From positions 62,001 through 126,000 of the forward strand of contig NZ_JAOQNG010000001.1 in assembly GCF_025961225.1 (NCBI RefSeq): a stretch of DNA of 64,000 nucleotides. The letters run 5' to 3'. The stretch comes from Azospirillum canadense. Lineage in GTDB: Bacteria > Pseudomonadota > Alphaproteobacteria > Azospirillales > Azospirillaceae. The position numbers and the translations under genes are program-made. Below the pieces are notes generated by a model. That model saw nothing but the letters and a program-made list of their open reading frames with translations. It made no database searches and was not told the DNA's origin. Positions 7,413 to 16,876 of the stretch are shown here, piece by piece; position 1 is the first letter of the stretch; every line of letters begins with the position of its first letter.

Positions 7413-8657
7413 TCACGCCCACTCCCCAGCGGCCAAGCGGCGGATCGGCTCCACATTGGCGGGGACGCAGGTCGCCTTGTGGACCGGCAGATGCCGGCCG
7501 GCAAGGCGGTTGACGCTCTCCAGCCCGTCCAGCAGGCCCGGCACCACCACCGCGGAGGGCGGCGCCTGCCAGGGCAGCCGGCGCAACGCGGCGGCCATGG
7601 CCCCGGCGTCGCGTACGCCGTCGTCCATCAGGACGGAGACGAGCCCCAGTTCCTCCGCCCGGGCGGCGCGGATGGTCTGCTCCCGCCGCGGCGTTTCACG
7701 TGGAACGATCAGCGCCTTCTTGTCGAAGGACAGAATCTCGCAGAAGGTGTTGTAGCCGCCCATGGCGACCACGCCGACCGCGCCTTGCATCAGCCGCTCC
7801 ATCCGCGACTCGAAGGCGGTGGCCTCCACCTTGCCCAGCGCCTCGGCGCGCGCCATGAACTCCGCCTGCAGGTCCGGCTGCATGAAGGGGCCGAAGACCA
7901 GCACCGCGCGGTAAGGGATGCCGGGGTCGCTCTCGTAGGCGCGCAGCACCCAGTCGACCAACGCCTCCCCGTCGCCGCCGCCGCCGGCGGTGACCAGGAT
8001 GTAGGGCTCCTCCGGCAGGCCGGCGCCGTGTGGCAATGCTGCCGGCACGGTGCGGTGCAGATAGCCGGTGTAGACCATCTTGTCGCGCACCGACTGCGGC
8101 ACCTCGATGCCCTCCAGCGGGTCGCAGACCTGCGGCAGGCCGTACACCCAGATCTCGTCGTACAGGTTCTCCAGCGCCGGCAGGACCTTCTTGCGCTCCC
8201 ATTCCGGTGCGAGCAGGGCCGGCTCGTCCATGACGTCGCGCAGGCCCAACACCAGCGGCACGCCGCGGCGCTTCAGATCCTCCAGCGTTTCGCGCACCTC
8301 GCCGCGCAGGCCCAGCGGCTCCTTGTCCACGATGAACAGGTCGGGCTGGTAGATCTCCGCCGTGTGGCGGATCAGCGAGGCACGCATGGACAGGATCTCG
8401 TCGATGTCCAGGTGCAGGTTCAGCGCGGTGTATTCCCCGTTGCGCAGCTTGATCACACCGGGGATGCGCACGAAGTCCACGCGCGTCCGGAAGTCGAAGC
8501 TGCCCACGATGGGCGATCCGGAGAGGATCAACACGGACAGGTTATTGTATCGTTCCACCAACGCGTGCGCGATGGCGCGGCAGCGCCGCAGGTGGCCAAG
8601 CCCGAACGTGTCGTGGCTGTAGATGAGCACGCGGCCCGAGGTCGGACGTTCACTCAT
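7413..8657 (-). CDS. MurG-like (COG4671-type) predicted glycosyltransferase
   Basis: This is a 414-aa GT-B fold protein of the poorly characterised predicted glycosyltransferase group related to MurG/GT28. The N-terminus carries the glycine-rich acceptor motif SHDTFGLGHLRRCRAIAHAL. The C-terminus has MGGYNTFCEILSFDKKALIVP, the GT28 donor-binding signature (GGYNT-x-E), and ends in a regular helix-rich tail. It is the first gene of the minus-strand arm of the glycan cluster, transcribed from the 8658-8904 divergent region. A distant paralogue is encoded at 12250. A near-perfect parS-like site (7693-7706) lies inside the coding sequence. The sugar specificity is unknown. Confidence 0.82.
   Translation of the reverse strand: MSERPTSGRVLIYSHDTFGLGHLRRCRAIAHALVERYNNLSVLILSGSPIVGSFDFRTRVDFVRIPGVIKLRNGEYTALNLHLDIDEILSMRASLIRHTAEIYQPDLFIVDKEPLGLRGEVRETLEDLKRRGVPLVLGLRDVMDEPALLAPEWERKKVLPALENLYDEIWVYGLPQVCDPLEGIEVPQSVRDKMVYTGYLHRTVPAALPHGAGLPEEPYILVTAGGGGDGEALVDWVLRAYESDPGIPYRAVLVFGPFMQPDLQAEFMARAEALGKVEATAFESRMERLMQGAVGVVAMGGYNTFCEILSFDKKALIVPRETPRREQTIRAARAEELGLVSVLMDDGVRDAGAMAAALRRLPWQAPPSAVVVPGLLDGLESVNRLAGRHLPVHKATCVPANVEPIRRLAAGEWA
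7693..7706. promoter_or_regulatory. parS-like site within the MurG-like gene
   Basis: GTTTCACGTGGAAC differs at one position from the perfect palindrome GTTTCACGTGAAAC seen three times near parAB. One half matches that type and the other half matches the variant half-site known from other bacteria. Binding by ParB is inferred, not shown. Confidence 0.45.
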
Positions 8658-8904
8658 GAGCTTCCTTCCTCTTTTGATTGACCGCTGGGGTCTAGACCGG
8701 GTGTGCTCGAAGGACGGGAACGCGTCATGCTGCCCTTACGGTTCTAGCAGATGGGGGACATATGAACCATGCGGATAGAAGGCATACGAACCCTGACCTT
8801 GGTGGTTAAGGCCTTTCCGGCCATCTTCTTGGCAGCCGTGCCGCGGAGGGGGTAAGGTTTCTGCCTCCACCGCGCATTGGCGCCCCCTTGCGTAGAATGG
8901 CGCC
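8658..8904. promoter_or_regulatory. Divergent promoter region of the glycan cluster
   Basis: This 247-bp gap separates the two divergent arms of the cluster and must hold both promoters. It contains a direct repeat, CATATGAACC (8759-8768) and CATACGAACC (8783-8792), with a 24-bp period, a possible regulator-binding site. No clear -35/-10 pair stands out, and no gene is visible. Confidence 0.4.
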
Positions 8905-11541
8905 ATGGAATCCAGCATCTTTCAGTTCATCCTTCGCCACAGCACGCGCCATCAGGTCGTCCTGACCATCATGACGCTGGCGTCGTTCCCGTTCTTGTAC
9001 GCTTCTCTGGATTTGCCGAAGCGGATCGTCAACGAAGCCATCGCCGGCAAGAAGCTGCCGGAGACGTTCCTCGGCTTCCACCTCGATCAGGTTTCCTATC
9101 TGTGGGTGCTGTGCGGCCTGTTCCTGATCCTGGTGGTCCTGAACGGCTGGTTCAAGTACATCATCAACACCTACAAGGGCCGGCTGGGCGAGCGGATGCT
9201 GCGCCGGCTGCGGTACGAGCTGTATGTGCGGGTCCTGCGGTTCCCGCTGCCGCGTTTCCGCAAGATGTCGCCGGGCGAGATCATCCCGATGATCACCGCG
9301 GAGGTGGAGCCGCTGGGCGGCTTCATCGGGGACGCCATCGCCATCCCGGTCTTCCAGGGCGGCACGCTGCTGGTCTACATCGCCTTCATCTTCATCCAGG
9401 ACCCGGTGCTGGGGGCGGCTGCGGTATCGCTCTACCCCTTCCAAGGGTGGCTCATTCCACGGTTGCAGCGCAAGGTCAACCAGCTTGGCAAGCAGCGCGT
9501 ACGTGCCATGCGCCAAATCGCCGACCGCATCGGCGAGACGGTGTCCGGCATCCAGGAGGTGCACACCCACGACACCGCCGCCTGGCATCTGGCCGACCTC
9601 AGCCACCGGCTGGGCGACGTCTACGACATTCGTTTCGAAATCTACCAGCGCAAGTTCTTCGTCAAGTTCCTCAACAATTTCATCAACCAGCTGACGCCCT
9701 TCTTCTTCTACGCGATCGGCGGCTATCTGGTGATCCACGGCCGGTTGTCCTTCGGCGCGCTGGTGGCGGTGCTGGCCGCCTACAAGGACCTGGCCGCCCC
9801 CTGGAAGGAGCTGCTGGACTGGTACCAGCAGAAGGAAGACAACCGGATCAAGTACGAGCAGGTGGTGGAGCAGTTCCACGTCCCCGACCTGCTGGAGGAC
9901 CGGCTGCTGAGCGCGGAGGAGGACCTCCCCCTGCGCGGCACGCTGACCTTCCAGAACGTCGGCTTCGGCGAGGACGGCGGCAGCCGGGTGCTGGAGGCGG
10001 TCAGCTGCGACATCCCGCTGGACGGCCACACGGCGGTGATCGGCATCGGGTCCGGCCGGGACGAACTGGCGCAGCTGGCCGCCCGGGTGCTGCTGCCCAG
10101 CTCCGGCCAAATCCGGCTGGGCGAGACCGACTACACCAGCCTGCCGGAAAGCGTGACCGGGCGGCGCGCCACCTATGTGGGGGCGACGCCCTACCTGTTC
10201 TCCGCTTCGCTCTACGACAACCTGGTCTACGGCCTGCGCCACCGCCCCATGCGCGCCGGGGAGCATGAGGAACCGCCGGAGCGCCGCCGCAGGCGCCTGT
10301 CGGAATCGATGCTGTCCGGCAACGCCACCTACGACACGCGTGCGGATTGGATCGACTACGCCGCCGCCGGCTGCGACGGTCCGGCCGACCTGAAGGCGCG
10401 CATCCTGAAGGTGCTGACGCTGGTGAACCTGGACGACGACGTCTACGCCATGGGCCTCAGCCGCACCGTGGATCCGGAGCAGCGGCCGGAGGTCGCCTCC
10501 GCCGTGATGGAGGCGCGCGAGGCGATGCGCGCCATGCTGGAGGAGAACCCGGACCTCGGCCGGCTGGTCGAACGGTTCGACCCCGCCCGCTTCACCATGA
10601 ACTCCAGCGTGGCGGAGAACCTGCTGTTCGGGACGCCGGTCGGTCCGATCTTCCAGCCGGACGCGCTGGCCTCCAATCCTTACGTGCTGCACGTGCTGGA
10701 CAAGGTCGGGCTGACCGACCGCTTCCTGGAGATCGGCCACAAGGTGGCGGAGACCATGGTCGAGCTGTTCGCCGGCCTGCCGCCGGGGCACGAGTTCTTC
10801 GAGCGCTTCTCCTTCATCGGCTTCGCCGAGCTGCCGGAATACCAGGCGCTTCTGGCGCGCACCGCCAAGGACGGGCTGGGCGCCTTGCGGCCGGCGGAGC
10901 GCACGCGGCTGATGTCCCTGCCCTTCCGCCTGATCCCGGCCCGCCACCGCCTGGGCCTGATCACGCCGGAGGGCGAGAAGCGGCTGCTGGAGGCGCGGCG
11001 CGTCTTCGCCGAGGATCTGCCGGCGGACCTGCGCGGCGCCGTCGCCTTCTTCGAGCCGGACACCTACAACGCCGCAGCCAGCATCCAGGACAACATCCTG
11101 TTCGGGAAGCTGGTCTACGGGCAGGCCCAGGTCCATTCCAAGGTCGGGCGCATCCTGGCGGATCTTGTGAACCGGCTGCACCTGCGCGATATCGTGATGG
11201 AGGTCGGGCTGGACCACCCCGTGGGCGTGGCAGGCTCCCGCCTGTCCGCCGCCCAGCGGCAGAAGGCGGCGCTGGCCCGCGCCATGCTGAAGCGGCCCGA
11301 CGTGCTGATCCTCAGCGAGGCGACCAGCGGCCTGGACACCGCCAGCCAGAACAAGGTGCACAGCGCGATCATGGAAGACCGGAAAGGCTGTGGACTAATC
11401 TGGGTTCTGCACCGCGCCGCCTTGGCACGCGCCTTCGACCGCGTCATTGTGCTGAAGGACGGACGAATCGCCGAACAGGGACGCTTCGAGGACTTGAGCA
11501 AACCGGGCACTGTTCTTCATGAGATGATGGCCGCCGAGTAG
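8905..11541 (+). CDS. ABC-exporter-like protein with degenerate, enlarged ATPase domain
   Basis: This 878-aa protein has an N-terminal ABC exporter transmembrane domain (about residues 1-330, several hydrophobic helices). The nucleotide-binding domain departs from all catalytic motifs. The Walker A region reads VIGIGSGRDELAQL (378-391), without the lysine and serine/threonine. The signature reads LSAAQ (780-784) instead of LSGGQ. Walker B reads VLILSEATSGLD (800-811), with serine in place of the aspartate though the glutamate is kept. The switch histidine is present (H836). A ~340-residue insertion separates Walker A from the signature and contains three copies of the motif that normally follows the Q-loop. 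Normal family length is about 580-620 aa. It heads the plus-strand arm and is followed by a cNMP-binding protein. Active transport is doubtful; a regulatory or scaffold role is possible. Confidence 0.85.
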   Translation: MESSIFQFILRHSTRHQVVLTIMTLASFPFLYASLDLPKRIVNEAIAGKKLPETFLGFHLDQVSYLWVLCGLFLILVVLNGWFKYIINTYKGRLGERMLRRLRYELYVRVLRFPLPRFRKMSPGEIIPMITAEVEPLGGFIGDAIAIPVFQGGTLLVYIAFIFIQDPVLGAAAVSLYPFQGWLIPRLQRKVNQLGKQRVRAMRQIADRIGETVSGIQEVHTHDTAAWHLADLSHRLGDVYDIRFEIYQRKFFVKFLNNFINQLTPFFFYAIGGYLVIHGRLSFGALVAVLAAYKDLAAPWKELLDWYQQKEDNRIKYEQVVEQFHVPDLLEDRLLSAEEDLPLRGTLTFQNVGFGEDGGSRVLEAVSCDIPLDGHTAVIGIGSGRDELAQLAARVLLPSSGQIRLGETDYTSLPESVTGRRATYVGATPYLFSASLYDNLVYGLRHRPMRAGEHEEPPERRRRRLSESMLSGNATYDTRADWIDYAAAGCDGPADLKARILKVLTLVNLDDDVYAMGLSRTVDPEQRPEVASAVMEAREAMRAMLEENPDLGRLVERFDPARFTMNSSVAENLLFGTPVGPIFQPDALASNPYVLHVLDKVGLTDRFLEIGHKVAETMVELFAGLPPGHEFFERFSFIGFAELPEYQALLARTAKDGLGALRPAERTRLMSLPFRLIPARHRLGLITPEGEKRLLEARRVFAEDLPADLRGAVAFFEPDTYNAAASIQDNILFGKLVYGQAQVHSKVGRILADLVNRLHLRDIVMEVGLDHPVGVAGSRLSAAQRQKAALARAMLKRPDVLILSEATSGLDTASQNKVHSAIMEDRKGCGLIWVLHRAALARAFDRVIVLKDGRIAEQGRFEDLSKPGTVLHEMMAAE

Positions 11542-11616
11542 CGCGGCTTGGACGAGATGATCGCCGCCGGGTGGCGGCTTGGGCGTGATGATCGCCGCCT
11601 GGCGGCGGCGTGGACG
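11523..11616 (+). repeat. Three degenerate tandem copies of a ~30-bp unit
   Basis: Units beginning GATGATGGCCGCCG (11523), GATGATCGCCGCCG (11556) and GATGATCGCCGCCT (11587) are 33, 31 and 29 bp long. The first covers the last codons and stop of the ABC-like gene, the others fill the gap to the next gene. This looks like local duplication of the gene end. Confidence 0.6.
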
Positions 11617-11631
11617 ATGGAGACCGATGGC

Positions 11632-12084
11632 ATGAGCATCGCCGAAGAAGTGGAATGCCTGCGGAGGATTCCGCTGTTCGCCAACATCGACACCTCCAAG
11701 CTGAAGCTGCTGGCCTTCACGAGCGAGCGGATGTCCTTCCGCGCCGGCGACGTGCTGTTCCACCAGGATGACACCGGCACCTGCGCTTACATCCTGATGA
11801 GCGGCGAGGCGGAGGTGATGGTCAACGGCCCCGGCGGCCCGGTTCCGGTCGCCACCCTGGCCTCCAACGAGATCGTCGGGGAGATCGCCATCCTCTGCGA
11901 CGTGCCGCGCACCGCCACCGTCCGCGCCGCGACGGACCTGGAGACGCTGTGCGTGCCGAAGGACCACTTCTTCCAGCTGATCACCGAGTTCCCGCAGATG
12001 GGCCTGGAAATCATGCGCGTCCTGGCCCACCGCCTGGAACAGACCACACTGCGCCTGCGCGAGGTGCTGAGCGGGCAGAGGTAA
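11632..12084 (+). CDS. Cyclic nucleotide-binding domain protein
   Basis: This is a 150-aa single-domain protein with the CAP/PKA-regulatory cNMP-binding beta-barrel. The pattern is complete: LRRIPLFANIDTSKLKLL, FRAGDVLFHQDD, AYILMSGEAEVMV, and the phosphate-binding cassette region NEIVGEIAILCDVPRTATVRA, followed by a C-terminal helix. There is no DNA-binding helix-turn-helix, so it is not a Crp/Fnr transcription factor. The start at 11632 (MSIAEEVE) follows a GGAG nine bases upstream; an earlier ATG at 11617 is possible. It directly follows the ABC-like gene, so it probably regulates that protein in response to cAMP or cGMP. This is inference. Confidence 0.85.
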   Translation: MSIAEEVECLRRIPLFANIDTSKLKLLAFTSERMSFRAGDVLFHQDDTGTCAYILMSGEAEVMVNGPGGPVPVATLASNEIVGEIAILCDVPRTATVRAATDLETLCVPKDHFFQLITEFPQMGLEIMRVLAHRLEQTTLRLREVLSGQR

Positions 12085-12095
12085 AGCCCTTGCAT

Positions 12096-12206
12096 TGGGC
12101 CTCCACCCTAACCCTCCCCCACTGACGCGGGGGAGGGAACTCCGCCGCCCGATGCCTAAAGCCCTCCCCCGTCGAAGATGGAGGAGGGTTGGGTGGGGGC
12201 CCAAAG
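12096..12206. repeat. CT/GA-rich palindromic repeat (family A)
   Basis: This intergenic element has ends TTGGGCCTCCACC and GGTGGGGGCCCAA and internal hairpins of the CCCTCCCCC/GGGGGAGGG type. It shares the core CCCGTCGAAGATGG with another copy at 63871. It fills most of the gap between the cNMP gene and the second MurG-like gene. Confidence 0.7.
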
Positions 12207-12249
12207 CGACCACTTAAGTCGCCACCCACCCTCCACCACCCGGGTTCCC

Positions 12250-13383
12250 ATGCGCGTCCTCTTCCACGTCCAGCATCTGCTCGGCATTGGGCACGACCGG
12301 CGCGCGGCGCTGATCGCGCGGGGGCTGTCAGCGGCCGGGATGGCGGTGACGGTGCTGCGCGGCGGGCATCCGGTGCCGGGCATCGACTACGGCCCGGCCG
12401 AGATCGTCCAGCTTCCCCCCGCCCGCGCCGCCGACGAGACATTCAAGACCCTGCTGGACGAGCATGACCGGCCCATCGACGAGGCGTGGCGCGCCCGGCG
12501 GCGCGCGGCGGTGCTGGAGGCGTTCGCACGCGTCCGGCCCGACGCGCTGCTGGTCGAGTCCTTCCCCTTCGGCCGCCGCGCCTTCCGGTTCGAGCTGCTG
12601 CCCCTTTTGGAAGCCGCACGCACCGCCGGCGTTGCCACCGCCTGTTCCGTCCGCGACATCCTGGTCACCAAGACCAACCCGGAGCGGCTGGAGGAGACCG
12701 TGTCCACGGTGGAGCGGCTGTTCGACCGCGTCCTCGTGCACGGCGACCCGGCGCTGATCCCCTTCGAGGCCACCTTCCCCGCAGCCGGGCGCATTGCCGA
12801 CCGCATCCGCTACACCGGCTACGTCGCCGCCCCACTTTCCCCAGATGTCGAGTCGGCGGACGGCAAGGGCGAGGTGATCGTCTCGGTCGGTGGCGGAGCG
12901 GTCGGGCTGCCTCTGCTGCGGGCGGCACTGGGCGCCCGCGCGCTCGGTCCGCTGGCCGGCACCCCTTGGCGCCTGCTCGCCGGGCCGGACGTACCGGAGG
13001 ACGCCTTCCGCGCCCTGTCCGCCGAAGCGCCGCCGGGCGTGGTCGTGGAGCGCGCGCGGCCGGACTTCCCTGCCCTGCTCCGCCGCTGCCGCCTGTCGAT
13101 CAGCCAAGCCGGCTACAACACGGTACTGGACCTGCTGCAAGCCGGCTGCCGCGCCGTGGTCGTTCCCTTCGCCGCGGGCAGCGAGACCGAGCAAGCCACC
13201 CGCGCCCGCCTGCTGGAAGGCCGCGGCCGGCTGGTCGTCGTGGAGGAAGCGGGGCTCACCCCGCACACCCTTGCCGACGGCGTGGCGCGGGCGCTGGCCC
13301 TGCCCCCGCCCCCCGCTGTCCCCATCCGTCTGGACGGCGCCGCCACGATCGCCTGCCTGTTGACCGAAGCTGTGCGCCGATAG
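12250..13383 (+). CDS. Second MurG-like (COG4671-type) predicted glycosyltransferase
   Basis: This is a 377-aa GT-B fold protein, distantly similar in layout to the one at 7413. The N-terminus is MRVLFHVQHLLGIGHDRRAALIA, with the glycine-histidine acceptor motif. The C-terminal donor domain has ISQAGYNTVLDLLQAGCRAVVVPF and then SETEQATRARLLEGRG, matching the GT28 nucleotide-sugar region. ATG 12250 is chosen because the motif begins there and the upstream frame runs through a repeat. It is plus-strand, downstream of the ABC-like and cNMP genes. The acceptor is unknown; the family is not biochemically well described. Confidence 0.8.
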   Translation: MRVLFHVQHLLGIGHDRRAALIARGLSAAGMAVTVLRGGHPVPGIDYGPAEIVQLPPARAADETFKTLLDEHDRPIDEAWRARRRAAVLEAFARVRPDALLVESFPFGRRAFRFELLPLLEAARTAGVATACSVRDILVTKTNPERLEETVSTVERLFDRVLVHGDPALIPFEATFPAAGRIADRIRYTGYVAAPLSPDVESADGKGEVIVSVGGGAVGLPLLRAALGARALGPLAGTPWRLLAGPDVPEDAFRALSAEAPPGVVVERARPDFPALLRRCRLSISQAGYNTVLDLLQAGCRAVVVPFAAGSETEQATRARLLEGRGRLVVVEEAGLTPHTLADGVARALALPPPPAVPIRLDGAATIACLLTEAVRR

Positions 13384-13407
13384 GGCCGGCATTCTTGTGG
13401 AGCAACT

Positions 13408-13534
13408 ACTTTCACAGGGATTTCACGGATGTTTTTGATCGTGCGCAGGTCGCGCCCTGACTGATCAGCAATTGCTGAGCAAGCCAAAAAATCCGTGTCA
13501 TCCGTGCTCAAATCCGTGAAATCCGTGTGAAAGT
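13408..13534. repeat. 127-bp composite palindromic element
   Basis: Terminal arms of 23 bp (13408-13430 and 13512-13534, containing GGATTTCACGGAT and its complement) match with one mismatch. In the middle lies a perfect 14-bp palindrome TCAGCAATTGCTGA (13465-13478). Composition is AT-richer than the flanks. It lies between the MurG-like gene and the deacetylase. No gene is visible inside. Confidence 0.8.
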
Positions 13535-13646
13535 GGTTGCCCGACGAGAATCCTGCACGCCCACCGCTAAACCAATCGAGACGCTTGGATTTGTCACAGT
13601 CGCGCGCCATGCTGGGGTTCGACTCACGTCTCGGCAGGCCTTCGCG

Positions 13647-14459
13647 ATGACGACCACCGCTCCTGTCCGCCCCAGGGTCGTCCCTCCGCGCGCCACATGG
13701 CACGATTTGGACGGGGAGCTGGACGCCTGGGCCGACTCCGGCCTCGCCGCCACCTTCTGGTGGCGCGACGACGACGCCGCCGCCACGACGCCCGCGCTGG
13801 CGCGGATGGCCGGCTTGTCCCAGTCCATGGCTGTGCCATTGGCGCTGGCGGTCGTCCCGGCGGAGGCCCACACGGACCTCGCCGCCACCCTGGACCGTCA
13901 CCCCACCGTCACCGTGCTCCAGCACGGATGGTCGCACGTCAACCACGCGGCACCGCCCGCCAAGAAGTGCGAGTTGGGTCTCGACCGTCCCGCCGACGCC
14001 GTGCTGGCGGAGTTGGCCGAAGGGCGGCGGCGGCTGGAGCGGCTGTTCGGGCCGCGCGCCCTGCCCGCCCTGGTGCCGCCCTGGAACCGCATCGCGCCGG
14101 AGGTCGCCGGACGGCTGGCGGAGGTCGGCATCCGCGGCCTGTCCACCTTCGGACCGCGCCACTTGACACACCCCAACGTCGCTTGTGTCAACACGCACGT
14201 CGATCCCATCGCCTGGAAGGATGGAAAGCGTTTCCTGGGCGAAGCGGATTCGCTGGGCATGGCCGTGGCGCACCTGCGGGCGCGGCGCAGCGGCGCTGTT
14301 GACACAACAGAGCCCACCGGGCTGTTGACGCACCATCTGGTCATGGACGACGAAACATGGGCGTTCACAGAGCGTTTGCTGTCCAAGGTCCGGCATCACC
14401 CGGCAGCCCGCTGGCTGCCGGCCGACACCCTGTTCGGGGCCGAGAAGGGAGCCCATTGA
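13647..14459 (+). CDS. Polysaccharide deacetylase family protein
   Basis: This 270-aa protein has the NodB-type carbohydrate deacetylase pattern: the aspartate pair in FWWRDDDAAATTPAL (about residues 33-47), the zinc-binding H-x3-H-like segment LQHGWSHVNHA, and PWNRIAPEV. There is no signal peptide, so it is either cytoplasmic or acts on a lipid-linked precursor at the inner face. ATG 13647 is chosen as the first good start before the domain. It joins directly (0-base gap) to the small membrane-protein gene. Together with the glycosyltransferases upstream it suggests N-deacetylation of a surface sugar. The substrate is inferred only. Confidence 0.82.
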   Translation: MTTTAPVRPRVVPPRATWHDLDGELDAWADSGLAATFWWRDDDAAATTPALARMAGLSQSMAVPLALAVVPAEAHTDLAATLDRHPTVTVLQHGWSHVNHAAPPAKKCELGLDRPADAVLAELAEGRRRLERLFGPRALPALVPPWNRIAPEVAGRLAEVGIRGLSTFGPRHLTHPNVACVNTHVDPIAWKDGKRFLGEADSLGMAVAHLRARRSGAVDTTEPTGLLTHHLVMDDETWAFTERLLSKVRHHPAARWLPADTLFGAEKGAH

Positions 14460-14965
14460 ATGGCCGAGACGCTGCGCTATCCCCCCAACGTCCTGTTGGG
14501 CGACTACGCCCGGGCGGTGGCGGGGCTGGCCCTGACGGCGCTGCCGCTGGCGCTCCTCCAGGTCACGCCCTGGATCGCCGGGCCGCTGGCGCTCTGCGCG
14601 CTGCTGTTCGCGGTCTTCGCCGCGCGCACTGCCCAGCGCCAGATGACCCGCGTCCGCATGGACGAGGACGCCTTGCATGCCGAGGGGCCGCTGGGTGCGG
14701 TGATCCGCTGGGACGAGCTGTCGGACCTGCGGCTGCGCTACTACGCCACCAAGCGCGGCCGTGACGACGGCTGGATGCAGGCAACCCTGATCGGTCGGGG
14801 CGGCAAGATAAGGATCGACTCCAACCTCGACGGCTTCGACGCGGTGATCGAGCGCGCGGTCGCCGCGGTGCGCGCCAACGGCCTGCGGCTGAGCCGGGTC
14901 ACCATCGACAACCTGCTGGCACTGGGCATAACACCACCTGAGCTGTTGCCTGAGGAAAACGCATC

Positions 14966-14969
<4 letters not shown>
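14460..14969 (+). CDS. Small membrane protein of unknown function
   Basis: I do not recognise a named family. The 169-aa protein has two close hydrophobic segments (about residues 18-36 and 38-55, a short hairpin) followed by a soluble beta-rich part ([26 protein letters not shown]) reminiscent of bacterial PH-like domains. The C-terminal helix ends near a TPPELLP segment. It starts immediately after the deacetylase stop and overlaps the transporter ATPase start by four bases (ATGA), so it links the glycan genes to the peptide importer operon translationally. Confidence 0.7.

Positions 14970-16875
<1,906 letters not shown>

Positions 16876-16876
<1 letters not shown>

Noticed and set aside
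8806..11361. An 851-residue open frame antisense to the ABC-like gene
   Set aside because: It is the codon-bias shadow of a high-GC gene; composition is alanine/glutamine/arginine/valine/histidine-rich without any family motif.
12096..12206. CRISPR array
   Set aside because: The repeats are hairpin-forming and irregular in spacing, with no unique spacers of constant length.
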